From Mikania micrantha (taxonomy: Eukaryota > Streptophyta > Magnoliopsida > Asterales > Asteraceae), in contig CM018694.1 in NCBI GenBank assembly GCA_009363875.1, positions 30,389,415 to 30,453,414 of the forward strand: a stretch of DNA of 64,000 bases, written 5' to 3'. Of this stretch, positions 21,388-33,157 are shown one piece after another. A model generated the notes under the pieces. The model did no database searches and was not told where the DNA came from. It worked only from the letters and a program-made list of their open reading frames with translations. Position numbers and translations under genes: made by a program. Within the stretch, counting starts at the first letter, position 1, and the number at the start of each line of letters is the position of its first letter.

Positions 21388-24085
21388 AACTAGCCGAAGA
21401 TACTGTAAAAAGATGAGGGTACTTAAGCTTCATCTGGTCTTCACGTTCCCAGGTGAACTTAGCACCGCGTTTGCCCTCCCATCGTACCTTTACGATCGGG
21501 ATACGGCTGCGTTTAAGTTTCTTGACCCCATGATCCATGATTTCAACTGGACGTTCTATGAATTGCATGTTGTTCTGAATCTGAATGTTTTCCAGTGGAA
21601 TCTGAACATCATGATCAGCTAAGCATTTCTCGCTGCCCACCACTGTTTCGTTGATGTACAGAGTGGCTAACTTCTCCATTTTATACTCCTCTCGGATTGG
21701 GAGAAAATGAGCAGATTTGGTGAGTCTATCGACGATCACCCAAATCGAATCGTAACCTCGTGGAGTTCTCGGCAACTTAGTTATGAAATCCATGGAAATT
21801 TGCTCCCATTTCCATTGAGGAATTTCAGGTTGCTGCAGAAGTCCCGAAGGCTTTTGATTTTCTGCTTTGACTTTGGAACATGTTAGACATTTTCCCACAT
21901 ACAATGCTATGTCTTTCTTCATTCCTGGCCACCAGTAAGATGCCCGTAAGTCTTGGTACATCTTATCGGCTCCAGGATGAACTAAGTATCGCGACTTATG
22001 AGCCTCATCACAGATGAGTGTGCGCAATTCTTCTGACTTTGGAATCCAAATACGGCCATTGAGATATAACAACCCATCAGCTCGAGGTTCTAGTTTCTTC
22101 TCAATGCCGCAGTCCAAGTCTGTCTTGAGTTGATTGTCTGTTACTACTTGTTGTTGTGCGATACGAATCAAGTCTTTCAAGTTTGGCTGTGTGTTGATCT
22201 CCATGGCTCTGACACGAATTGGTTTGACTGGCTCCTTATGACTAAGAGCATCCGCCACCATATTGGCTTTACCCGGATGGTAACGAATCTCACAGTCGTA
22301 ATCAGTTAGAAGCTCAACCCAATGCCGTTGTCTCATGTTGAGTTCTTTCTGATTGAGAATGTGTTGCAGGCTCTTGTGGTCTGTATAGATGACACATTTA
22401 GTACCATAAAGGTAGTGCCTCCAAATCTTCAATGCAAAGACCACAGCCCCTAACTCAAGGTCATGAGTAGTGTAATTCTTCTCGTGCACCTTAAGTTGTC
22501 TTGAAGCATACGCAATGACCTTGTCCCGTTGCATAAGTACACAACCGAGACCAAGGTTTGAAGCATCACAGTAGACAATGAAATCATCACTGCCTTCTGG
22601 AAGACTAAGAATAGGGGAGTTGCATAACTTCTGTTTAAGAAGTTGAAATGCATCTTCTTGTTTCTGTCCCCATATAAAGGCTTGACTTTTCTGAGTCAAA
22701 GTGGTAAGTGGCAAGGCAATCTTAGAGAAGTTTGCAATGAATCTTCTGTAATAGCCTGCCAGACCCAGAAATGAACGAATCTCTGTTGGAGTAGATGGAG
22801 TAGTCCAGTTCTTAATCGCCTCAATCTTGGCTGGATCTACATGTATTCCATCCTTGTTTATGACATGTCCTAAGAAGGGAACCTCCTTTAACCAAAATTC
22901 ATATTTTGAGAATTTAGCATAAAGTTGTTCAGCTCTTAGTAACTCAAAGACTTTCCTCAAATGATCCTCATGCTCTTGTTCTGTCTTGGAATAAATCAGT
23001 ATATCGTCAATAAAGACAATAACAAACTGATCTAAATATGGTCTACAAACTCGATTCATCAAGTCCATGAACACTGCAGGTGCATTGGTCAGTCCAAATG
23101 GCATAACCACAAACTCGTAGTGTCCATATCGAGTCCTAAATGCAGTCTTTGGTATATCCTCATCATTTACTCGTAACTGATGATACCCGGATCGTAAATC
23201 AATCTTAGAGAAGCAAGTTGCTCCTTGTAATTGGTCAAACAGATCATCGATCCTGGGCAGAGGATATCTATTTTTGATTGTCAACTTGTTCAGCTCACGA
23301 TAATCGATGCACATACGAAATGAACCGTCTTTCTTCTTGACAAAGAGAACCGGAGCTCCCCATGGAGAGAAACTCGGTCTAATGAAACCTTTGTCTAGAA
23401 GTTCTTGAAGCTGACTTGACAGTTCTTGCATCTCAGATGGTGCTAATCGATACGGTGACTTCGCCACTGGATTTGCTCCAGGGACGAGATCGATTCTAAA
23501 CTCCACTTGTCGGATTGGTGGTAATCCTGGCAAGTCTTCTGGAAACACGTCAGGATAATCTCTGATCACTGGAACGTCTCCATCTGCTTTCTTCTCAGGT
23601 TTCTTCTCTACTACGTGAGCCAGGAACGCATAGTATTTCTTCCTCAGATACTTCCTCGCTTTGATGCACGACACGATCTTCAATCCGCGGCAGGGTTTTT
23701 CGCCATAGATTCTCATCGTTTCGCCGGATGGTAAAGGAATTCGAATAAGTTTCTCCGAGCATACGATTTCGGCATTGTTTTTGGATAACCAATCCATTCC
23801 TATCACAACTTCGAAACTTCCGAGTGTCATAGGAATAAGATCGATGAGGAAAAGATGGTCGTTTAATCTTAATTCACAACCATGAATTATAGAATCTACG
23901 TGTATGGTGTTACCATCAGCTACTTCTACGGTATAGGGATCAGTAAGCATAGATGGTTCTATGTTAAGCAAAGAAGCAGTATGGGCAGAGATAAAGCTTT
24001 TATCAGCACCAGTATCAAATATGATAGAAACGTAATGACCATTAAGGCGAAATGTACCCGTGACAACTGATGGCTCCTCCGTGCT
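21386..24085 (-). pseudogene. pol: Pol of element C with integrase core deletion
   Basis: Protease DTGADKSFIS lies at about 24000-24030, before the first ATG of the 861-codon open stretch (21386-23971). Then second protease segment (GSFEVVIGMDWL), RT (FVKKKDG, MPFGLTNAPAVF, FIDDILIYS), RNase H (VYCDASNLGLGCVLMQ), HHCC (CLTCSKVK) and the first catalytic D (MDFITKLP). After LATLYINE the sequence jumps to KCLADHDVQIP: about 200 residues are missing, including the second D and the E of the DDE triad and the GPF/Y start. The chromodomain-like end (EIMDHGVKKLK, FTWEREDQM) is present. The frame stays open across the deletion because of a short filler. Confidence 0.92.
21628..21650 (-). other. LTR-derived filler at the integrase deletion junction
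   Basis: These 23 bases are identical to 21140-21162 in the adjacent LTR, and differ by one base from the right LTR copy. Flanking bases on both sides are ordinary pol sequence. Confidence 0.85.
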
Positions 24086-24777
24086 TCGGCAGCTCCGATA
24101 ACAAAGGCACGAGCAACAGCAGTGTTGTTATTGAGCTTCAGGCACTGATTCCTGAAATGCCCCTCAGCTCCACAGTTATAACAGGCCCTTCCACCTGTAA
24201 CAGCTGTGGTAGTGGTAGCAGTTTTTGTAGTAGCAAGATGAGCAGCTCGGCATGTAGCTGCAAAGTGTCCCATACGCCCACACTTGAGACACTTTTTGCA
24301 GGGAGTGTTGGGCAGATGATGATATTGGCATTTGGTGCAAAGTGGAAATGTGCCAGTATAAGACTTTCTGGCGTTAGCAGGTTGTGGCATAGCAGTTATA
24401 GGTGTGGCATGAGTAGGTGTAACTGCAGTCAGGGCTGCAAAGTTCTTGATTGTCTTTTGCTTCTTCTTCTTGGGATGTTGTTGTTCAGGCTTCTTGCCTT
24501 CATCAATCTGTGCTCTCTTATACCCTTTTCGGGTGAGCACTCCAGACTTAACGTATTCTTCGGTAAGGCTAGCTCCAAGATGAATCGCTGCCTCCAGAGT
24601 AGCGGGGTTATTCCCCATCACAGTTCCCCTGACAACTAGAGGTAAGCCTTCAATGTATTTTTCTATCCTGCGGGATAGAGGAGTAACCAAGTGTGGCACC
24701 AAAATGCACAACTCATGGAAACGAGTTGTATACTTGGCGTTTTCACCACTATCTTGCACCAGATTCCACATCTCCAC
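23959..24777 (-). pseudogene. gag: Gag C-terminal half of element C
   Basis: Starts at the Gag segment MWNLVQDSGENAKYTTRFHEL, then IEKYIEGLP, a lysine-rich linker (PKKKKQKTIKNFA) and CCHC knuckles (CLKCGRMGHFAATC, CYNCGAEGHFRNQC). After AFVIGAAEA the frame slips near 24070-24090, so that the final hydrophobic tail is an artefact and protease continues in another frame. A TAG just before the first M separates it from the N-terminal half. Confidence 0.87.
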
Positions 24778-25268
24778 CTACAGTTTCTTCAGCTCGTGAC
24801 GTGGACAAAACTTCTCCACAAGTAAGTTCTTGAAACCGTCCCACGGTAAAGCTAAAGCAACTTCGCGTCCTCTGGTGTTCTTCTCAGAGTTCCACCAGGT
24901 GAGTGCGCCTTTGTGAAAAGCGGTCGAGGCCATTTCACCTTCAGGTTCTCAGGACATCCTGTGAAATCAAGAATATCCTCGATGCTCTCTAACCACTGTA
25001 GTAGACCAGTAGCTCCTTCGGTACCAGCGTACTTAGGAGGCTTAGCATCATTGAACTGCTTGAAAGTGAAGTTAGCAGTTCCAGTAGTTGTAGCATTTGA
25101 GTTATGTGCTGAATCACTAGTACTTCCCCGAAGATTCTGGGTAATATCAGTGACCATGCCCGGAATGACATCTCTCATGTGTATAGCGATGGCTCGGGCA
25201 ATCTTGTTGATCTCATCATCGTTGCCACTTGTCGAACCCCTTCCGTTAGGATCCCGTCGGGGAGGCAT
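24778..25268 (-). pseudogene. gag: Gag N-terminal half of element C
   Basis: The likely start is the ATG at 25266-25268 (MPPRRDPNGRG); an ATG six codons earlier also exists. Reads through FKQFNDAKPPKYAGTEGATGLLQWLESIED, then loses frame near 24930 by a small deletion, so that the ALTWW region is read in another frame. A TAG at 24778-24780 closes the gap to the C-terminal half. Confidence 0.85.
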
Positions 25269-25494
25269 TCTACGAATAGAAGCCACAAGTGGATCAGTAA
25301 TGAGAAAGGATACAATTGAATGTGCATGATAAAGTTAGTAATATATCCATACTACTAATATTATCATTCAATTGTAATATGATCCAGTACGCGTATAAGT
25401 TATCAACTTATTTGCATACTTATCATGTGAATATGTACGATGTTCCATGATCTCACTCCACCAAACCTACACACTGACACTTTCCCGATATACC

Positions 25495-25600
25495 AAACAT
25501 AGCTTATATATAGGGCATACGAAAGGGTCAAGCAAACTGCGAGCCCAGACGCCATCCCACCACCGCTTCGATATACCACGATCATGTCCTTGCTAGCATT
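25495..25600 (-). promoter_or_regulatory. TATA module in leader of C, proximal
   Basis: GCTTATATATAGGGC, then CCATCCCACCACC and CGATATACCACGAT, a diverged copy of the LTR module at 21122-21190. In element sense the TATA stands about 235 bases before the gag start. Promoter activity is inferred. Confidence 0.5.
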
Positions 25601-26029
25601 TGGCAACATGTTTTGTACTGATTTCCAAGTGTGTTCCATTGATTAAGAATCCCATGATCTTTGATCAAATTGAACTATGATTGAATCCATGATTGAACTA
25701 TGATTATGTTAATATGTGCGCCTACTAACAGTTGTTAACATGTAGAACTAAGTCATACGTGTGTTCTACACTTTCCCGTTAACCTATGCTAATAAGTACT
25801 AGTCATGTAATCACTTAAGAATTTCACTTAAGGTTTACATTGAAAGAATGTTCACAACTTGATCGAATTACCATAATGTTTGGTTCATCCAAGTTTGAAT
25901 TGCACTATGATTTGATTCACCAATGATTGTGTCTCCAATGTTGGTATCCCGTGTGTTTGACTAATGTTCAATGTTCCCAGTTGCTCCCGAATCCTCACTC
26001 CAAATACGAACGCCGGATTCCCCCTAACA

Positions 26030-26080
26030 TACTGAAATAAGCTTATATATAGGGTAAGCTCTCACCGACCCACCACTTAC
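26030..26080 (-). promoter_or_regulatory. TATA module in leader of C, distal
   Basis: AAGCTTATATATAGGGTAAGC followed by GACCCACCACTTACC: the same module as at 25495 and 21122, more diverged. Confidence 0.45.
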
Positions 26081-26251
26081 CTCAGCACGTCAGCGTTAAT
26101 CCGTCGTTTATATTTGGGGTTAAGATTCCAACTGCTGATTGATTATGATTGTTTCATGATTGCCTCTTGTACTATGGATATGATTATGACTGTGTAAACC
26201 ACGGTTCTTAATTTACTTGAAATTAAAACCTTAAGTTTCTGTGTATGTGTC

Positions 26252-26715
26252 CTAGGTTGATTTAACCTAGATTCTCAATACCTACAGTATCGAGTATAAT
26301 GATCTCCTGTGAGAACTTCAACTAAAGAATACTGTTACACAGATTCTAAGTTATAAAGTTCCTATGATAATGAACACCTGATAATGATAACATGACAAGG
26401 ATTTCAAATCAAGATTCTAAATTAATAGATCTTGACCTTTGAATTCCTATAATGAATATGACAAGGATTTCAAATCAAGACTCTAAATTAATAGATCTTG
26501 ACCTTTGAATTCCTATAATGAATATGACAAGGATTTTAGATCAAAGATACTAAATTAATAGATCTTTGCCTCTAAATTCCTATAATGAATTCTGTGTGAG
26601 AATTTCAGATCAAGGATACTAAGAATACAGACCCTTGCCTCTGAAATCCTTAAATGAATACGTGTGAGAAATTTAATTCGGTTTCTAAAATTATAGAATT
26701 CCGATTCAAATTCCT
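26252..26715 (-). repeat. Tandem covarying hairpin array in leader of C
   Basis: Five tandem units of 66-70 bp (stems at about 26399-26447, 26465-26513, 26531-26580, 26600-26649, 26668-26714), preceded by a related unit at 26313-26362 and a perfect CTAGGTT/AACCTAG stem at 26252-26270. Each folds over a loop like CTAAATTAATAG. Arms differ between units but keep pairing: TTCAAA/TTTGAA, TTTAGA/TCTAAA, TTTCAGA/TCTGAAA outside; CAAGA/TCTTG, CAAAGAT/ATCTTTG, CAAGG/CCTTG inside. Compensating changes argue for a maintained RNA structure. Confidence 0.75.
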
Positions 26716-26846
26716 TGACTCGATATCTAATCTTAGTAAAATGTCCCTAAGATCTTTCAAGCTTAATGTAGACTTAATGCTCACTTAAGTTACTTAGATC
26801 CTAAGTATCCTCAAACCTATAGCACTTAGTCCTATTGGGTAGCTTA

Positions 26847-26899
26847 GGTTATAGTCTAGGTCATTAAACATTGGGTTTTTCCTAGTTCTCTACAACCTT
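26847..26899 (-). other. PBS-proximal leader hairpin, element C
   Basis: GGTTATAG (26847-26854) faces CTACAACC (about 26889-26896); pairing in RNA holds through one G-U. An inner CTAGG/CCTAG pair can form as well. Confidence 0.6.
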
Positions 26900-26912
26900 G
26901 GCTCTGATACCA
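26900..26912 (-). other. Primer binding site of element C
   Basis: TGGTATCAGAGCC in element sense, initiator methionine tRNA type, three bases from the LTR end. Confidence 0.93.
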
Positions 26913-26915
26913 ACC

Positions 26916-29900
26916 TGTCACACCCCTGCGCCGCGTGCGGAATCCACGGCGCGGTGACGTATGAACGGTTGAATCATGCACAAGTATTGAATAAGAACAA
27001 CCACAATGGATTACTACGTTTCATAATGTTTAGACAGTTGTTTAGTTACAGACAAACTATCTACCAAAATAATGACAACTACAGACCCAAAAATATAGTT
27101 TACAAAATAAGACTTCAAACAAGACAATTAAACATTTAGGATTTAGTGCGTTTCTATTCCATCCTAGCATGTTTCTTCATCTTGTTCTATCTTAGAATGG
27201 TCTCCTTAGTTGTCTCTGAGAATGTCTTAAACCTGATTACCTGAAACACGTGAAAAGTAACTGTCAACTACAGAAGTAGTTGGTGAGAACAATAGGTTTA
27301 ACATATGAATTCATGAATATGTTATATAAGGCATAGGTATGTTAAAGTAATAAATGATTCACATGGATGAGCTGCAACCCCAACTAACATCAAGTAGAAA
27401 AATGAGTGTAAACAGTCCAATCACTGTTTGCACGAAAGCCAACATATAATATCAATTCCCAAACCACGTTTGGAGTTAGATAATGTATCAGCAATTTTGA
27501 AAACCATAATGACACCAGACCTGCAGTTAGCTTTTAAAACAAATTTCAAAGCTAACTCCATCCTGGATAAGAACCAATGTGTCCGCTTTTCCTTGTTGTG
27601 ATCACCCAGTACTAACGCTAATGAATATGATACTTGATGCGTTTACAAGTTTGTTTACAACAATAGACACCATGTTTATGAACCTTACTTTAACCGAACA
27701 TGTTAATGCCTTATTTGATAACATGAATTGAAAACCTTGATTTAATTCCATGAATTAAATCCTTTGTTTTGAATACCATGAAATGAACCTCTTGATTTGA
27801 ATACCATGAAATGAAACTCTTGATTTGAATACCATGAAATAGTGACCTTGTATAATAACAAGGTTTATAACAAAAGAGTTTATAAAATCCATTATTTAAA
27901 AGTGTTTATCATTTATAAAAACATTTGAGTAAATCTGTTATGAAACAGTTCAAAGAACCTTTATAAAACCTTTTTTTTAATAAAAAGAGTTTAATATTTG
28001 ATAAAATCCTTTAAAACAGTTGCCAATTCCTTTAAAACAGTTGATAAATCCCTTGGATTTGTAAAATGAACCTGTAATATTTATAAGAATACACACATCC
28101 TGTGTAATGAAATACGATTGTAAATAGCGGGTTTGATCACGTGTTCCACCCCAAAACAGTTATAAAACAGTAAAAGAGGGGCTAATGTTCTCACCTGTCT
28201 GCAGTAGACTCTGAACTAAAAACAGATAGCAAGTAGCAAACAGGACTTCTAATTGGTTCCTATATCATTGTAATCATACATAAGATATAAGATTTATAGT
28301 TGTATAGACTTTGATTCATTGATTGACTCGTGTTCTCCTGAACTTGATTAACTTGCTCTCATGGTTATGATTGTTGTGAAAACTTGAAAGTTGTGATTTG
28401 AGTTACATGATTGATCGATGATTCATGAAAAGAGATGTCATGTATCTTTTATGCACAATCTTATGCATAAAATGACAAGTGTTTGTGAACTTGATAACCC
28501 TTGATTAATCCTGAAAAATGTATAGATATGTTCAAGTGATTTAGACTCTTGTGATTATGAATTGATCTCATTTTTAGTTTAGGTTAAACTTAACCCAACT
28601 AAGATCAATTCATAGACACCTTGCATTGTAGGCCACACCATGGGCCATTTAGGTTAATAATGGTCCAATTGAGTGTGGTGTTGGGCCAACGACATGAGTA
28701 TAGTCCTTGTAAAACACCAAAGATGATATTGGACCGATTTGGATCATGATGGGCCAAATGGGAATGACTTGGGCCAAAAGTCCCATTGTGCTTGATCTAA
28801 GGTGGATCAAAGTTAATTAATCCCTTGGGTCACTTAGGAGCATAATGGGCCGATTACTAAATGAAATTTGGGCCTTGTAGCATTGAGTTGGGCCGAAAGA
28901 TATTGAATTGGGCCGAGATGTCTTTGGGCTGCCACCTTAGGCAGCGAACCTTCTTTGGTTCTAGCCTAAGGTTCGGCTATCTTGAGACATCACCAAGGTT
29001 CGGCCGTGGGTTAGTGTTTCGGGCATGGTTCGGCCCAGGAAACTGATGAAGGTTCGGTGAAGGCTCGTGAGGGACTCCCTAGGGTTCAGCTGTGCATGCA
29101 ACGAACCATGCAAGGTTCGTTTAGGATTAGGGTTCGGCCGAGGAACCTTATAGCTTCGGTTGGTTGGCACAACGAAGGTTCGGCCGCATAAGCTATAGGG
29201 TTCGTAGCTTGCATGCTTAGGTTCATGTGGGTTCGTTGGTTACCTATTGGTTCGGTTAATAAAGCTGGATGCCCAAGGGTTCATTACCCAGGATGGTTCG
29301 GCTACAACCCTAGGGTTTGCTATGGTTCGCGACTGATCCAAAAGATTCGTGGCATCATAAAGGTTCGTTGAATGCATGCTGGCTTGGCACAGGCTTGTGA
29401 GGACCTTCTGGGTTCGGCTGGTAACCCAACGAACCAGGCAGGGTTCGCTGGGGTTCGCTATGTTCACATGGGTTCGGCCAGGAAACCCTAATGGGTTCAT
29501 TCTCTTGGTTCGCCAGAGGATGAAGGTTTGGCCGTCGAACCTGTTACCAGCATCATCACCATCATCGAACCTCTGGATCCAGACCACGATCTAAGCTAGT
29601 ATAACTTCCAGAAAGGTTTCTATAGGTGCGGAACTAGGAAGGGTGTGCAAGAATCCGGTTAAATGTCGAGTTTCAACAACACCCACATCAAAACCCTAAA
29701 TTCGTGATTATTCAAGCATCAATACCTCGAGATCCTGTGGATAAACCTTCAGATCCTTTGTACTTTCTTGTAGTACTCGTTGAGAGCTTCGCGTAGACAC
29801 CAAAAACACCGAATTCCGTTGAGAAACGAGCGAGTTACGAACGTTTAAAGTGAGTTTTCTAGAGAGAGAGGGTAGACGAAAATTGTAGAGAGAGAGTGGG

Positions 29901-30585
29901 TTGTTGGTGACATAAATGAGGAATGAAACCTTGTTCAAGGCTTTTATAGCCCGTGTGATATTCGGGTCCGTTTCGGTCGCTCGGTTCGCGTTTCCGGAAC
30001 GTAACGCGTATTTTACGCGATTTAAAATAAAAATAGTTGTTAAACTCAATAAAATGATGAGTTTCAAAATTGTAAAATATAAAATAATTATTTTAACCAT
30101 TTTTACTCTTCGTGCGTTGTCAGATCGTTAAACACATACAATTACGTGTATACCCGCAATCGCGTACGTTTTTCGATCGTATTAATTATTTAAAGCCGTT
30201 CACTCGTAATTATAAGTTCAAAACTCGTACCATTATGGATCGTCACCCATAACTATACTCAGTCTCGCTTACGCATTACGATTTTGTTTGATTAATTGTC
30301 ATAATATTCGTCTTAACACTACGCACTAACACTACCCTGTTACACCGAACGCAGTATATATATAGGGCTCACTCTCGCTACCCACCACTGTTTCGATATA
30401 ACACGATACTGTTCTTGCCTAGTGTAATCGATTGTAATTAAATAATACATACTTGTTGTCAAATAATAAAGATTCTAACACACAAGCACATAATGAACAC
30501 ATGATTCACATTAACTGACTGAACATAGATACACACTGTTCTAACACTGTTTACGACTACCATGACTAAATGTACAAATGTTACA
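26916..30585 (-). repeat. Right (5') LTR of element C
   Basis: 3670 bp, TGTCACACCCC to GTTACA, followed by the TAAGT duplication at 30586-30590. Same internal arrays as the left LTR. Confidence 0.95.
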
Positions 30586-30590
30586 TAAGT

Positions 30591-30617
30591 CAAACCTTAA
30601 AGTTGACGGATGTCACA
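30591..30617 (-). repeat. End of B's right LTR beyond element C
   Basis: CAAACCTTAAAGTTGACGG and TGTCACA, identical to 9977-10003. Joins element D at 30618. Confidence 0.93.
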
Positions 30618-31696
30618 TTTATTATGTTGAAGAACTCAATCACAGTCTGTTAAGTGTTTCTCAGATATGTGACAAGAGTTTTTCAACTCACTTCATAAAC
30701 AAGGAGTGTCTTATTCTTAAGCCCGGATTCGTTGTACCTAAGAAGTGGATTCTGATGAGAACTCCAAGGATCAACAATGCCTACATTATCGACATGAACT
30801 CAGATTCATTCATAGAGAACACTTGTTTATTCTCAAAGGCATCGAAGCATGATTGTCTGTTATGGCATCGCCGACTGGGTCACGTAAATCTGAAGAATCT
30901 CAACAGACTCACCTAGGGAGATCATGTTGTCGGCCTTCCTTCTAAAGACTTCTCTACTAATGAGAAGTGCATAGCATGTGCCAAAGGGAAGCAACACAAG
31001 AGACCCCACAAGCCCAAACTGCTCAATTCTATCTCTTCAGTTCTTCAGCTTCTTCATATGGATCTCTTCGGACCAGTCAACGTAATGAGCATCGGGAAGA
31101 AGTTATACTGTCTTGTTGTGACTGATGATTATTCCAGATTCACTTGGGTGTTCTTTCTGGCCAAGAAGGATGAAACACCAGAGATCCTGAAGAAGTTTAT
31201 TACCTTGATCGAAAATCAGAAGAATCTAAAGGTTAAGGTGATTAAAACTGATAATGGCACTGAATTTAGAAATCAGACTCTTATAGATTTCTGCGTTGAA
31301 AAGGGGATTTCTAGACAGTACAGTGCTGCCAGAACGCCTCAGCAAAACGGAGTTGCTGAAAGAAGGAACAGAACGCTTATAGAAGCGGCACGAACGACGC
31401 TGTCAGAATCAAAGTTGCCAATTTTCTTCTGGGCCGAAGCCGTTAACACCGCTTGCTATGTTCAAAATCGAGCACTCCTGAACAAGCGCCATCAGAAGAC
31501 TCCCTATGGGATTCTCTTCAATCAGAAGCCCAAAGTTGGTCACTTCAAGTCGTTTGGATGTCCTTGCACTCTTCTTCATACAGAGCCTAACCACAAGTTT
31601 GATGATAAGGCAGATGAGTGTTACTTTGTGGGTTATTCATCCGAGAAAGAAGCCTACAGAGTTTACAACAAGAAGACTCGGATGATTCTGGAATAA
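30618..31696 (+). pseudogene. pol: Pre-integrase region and integrase of element D
   Basis: Begins inside the GAG-pre-integrase region (LLSVSQICDK), with zinc-binding HRRLGH and CIACAKGKQH, then the integrase core with D in MDLFGPVN, D in KTDNGTEF and E in NRTLIEAARTTL, and the FGCPCTLLHT segment. The same frame runs from 30618 to 31696 except for a TAG at 30914-30916, and it ends at a TAA (31694) that is followed by more in-frame integrase sequence. The N-terminal part with protease is beyond element B, to the left of the window. Confidence 0.9.
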
Positions 31697-32344
31697 TATT
31701 ACATCGATTGGCAAGAGATGAACTCTACAGATGCCGGTTCCAGTCCAAACTGGTTATTTGAGTATGATTCTACTTTCAGACCCTTCAACACTACATCCGA
31801 TACAGCAGGATCATCTGAGCAAACCAATGATTTCTACAAGGGTGATGATATCGACTATAGAGTTGACTATGTTCCCTGTGACCCAAAAATTTTGTCAGTT
31901 GACCCTCCAGGCATGTACAATAATGCTCCTCCAAATCAGCCAACCACGATACATGAAGTTCTCCCTTCAGATTCAGACACTTCTCAGTCTGTTCAGCCAC
32001 TTCCAGAAACAGATCAAGTTTCATCTTCCTCCCACCACACCTTTGATAATCCACTATTCTCAGATAACATCCCTGAGGAACATTGTGTAGATCATGAAGC
32101 TGAAGTAAGTGAAACTATTTTTGTTGACCATATTTCTTCCTCCAATGAAGATCAAGTAAACAACATTAGCAATTTGCTAGACAATTTAGCTGTGGAAGAA
32201 GTGCCGACCCTCGGCATAAACAAGAATCATCCTGTTGAAAATATATTGGACCTCTCTCGGATGGTGTTCTCACTCGGAGCCGATCCATTACAGCTCAGAA
32301 CCTCTTGCCAGAAGAGACAACTAGCAGAAGTCAATCAGGTCTGA
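31697..32344 (+). pseudogene. pol: Integrase C terminus and variable linker of element D
   Basis: Same frame as the integrase; begins at the stop and continues as an acidic, serine- and proline-rich linker (residues such as PDWLF-like NWLFEYDS, then ENILDLSRM). Sirevirus Pol has such a poorly conserved linker before RT. Ends at TGA 32342-32344, with the RT frame already open from 32305, so a frameshift separates them. Confidence 0.8.
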
Positions 32345-33157
32345 TTAACTCATGTTTATATTCCTGTTTTATTTCACAGGTCGAGCCCAAGAATGTCAAA
32401 ATGGCTCTTAAAGAGTCCAGCTGGGTTGAGGCTATGCAAGAAGAGCTGATGCAGTTTCAAAAACTCAAGGTATGGAATCTGGTTCCCCTACCCAAAGGAA
32501 AGCTGCCCATTGGAACCAGATGGGTTTTCAGGAGCAAGAGAGATGACTCAGGAGTCATTAGCAGGAACAAGGAACGGTTGGTAGTGCAGGGCTTCTACCA
32601 ACAGGAGGGGATAGATTATGAGGAAGTCTTTGCACCAGTCGCATGACTTGAAGCCATACGGATCTTCTTGGCTTATGCCTCTTACATGAACTTCACGGTA
32701 TATCAGATGGATGTGAAGACCGCTTTCTTGTTTGGAAAGGTCAAGGAAGAAATCTATGTGTGCCAACCCCAGGTTTTGAAGATTCTCAGTTTCCGAACCA
32801 TGTCTACAAGTTAGACAAAGCTCTTTATGGTCTTCATCAAGCACCGCGAGCGTGGTATGCTACATTTACTGATCCCTTGCTTGCAAATGGATATACCTGA
32901 GGAGCCATTGATCAGACTTTGATCGTTTGCAAGGATAAGGATGATTTAATTCTCATCCAAATCTACGTGGATGACATTATTTTTGGCTCCACAAGTTCGG
33001 CGTTGTGCAAGGAATTTGAGGGGTAATGAAGAAGAAGTTTGAAATGAGTGCAATGGGATAAATGACCTTCTTTCTGGGTCTTCAGGTGAAGCAAGATCCA
33101 AAGGGCGTGTTGATTCATCAAAGGAAGTAAGTTACTGATATTCTGACAAAATTCAAG
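32305..33157 (+). pseudogene. pol: Reverse transcriptase of element D
   Basis: The N-terminal part (SSWVEAMQEELMQF, GTRWVFRSKRDD, GIDYEEVFAPVA) is open to a TGA at 32644 where arginine is expected (CGA to TGA fits cytosine deamination). Further RT is readable in pieces: YQMDVKTAF, a two-base loss near 32765, LYGLHQAPRAW, a stop near 32899, YVDDIIFGS near 32967, and more stops near 33034 and 33061. Not functional. Confidence 0.87.

Larger units (their letters stand above)
17680..30585 (-). mobile_element. Gypsy element C (Tekay-like), complete ends, defective
   Basis: A 12.9-kb minus-strand element bounded by TAAGT duplications, with LTRs of 3673 and 3670 bp, PBS 26900-26912 and polypurine tract at 21353-21370. 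LTR pair differs by roughly 1 percent by eye. Gag is frameshifted and the integrase core is deleted, so it cannot move by its own proteins; recent movement would have needed another element's enzymes if the defects are older than the insertion. Confidence 0.95.
9521..30617 (-). mobile_element. Gypsy element B (Tekay-like), hosting A and C
   Basis: A minus-strand Ty3/gypsy element. In plus coordinates: left (3') LTR remainder 9521-10003, polypurine tract, pol, gag, leader, PBS 15155-15167, right (5') LTR 15171-17679, then element C, then the last bases of that LTR, 30591-30617. A sits in its left LTR. B itself interrupts the pol gene of copia D, whose reading frame begins again directly at 30618. 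The LTR parts that can be compared (about 400 bp) differ by about 3 percent by eye, older than A and C as nesting requires. Confidence 0.92.
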
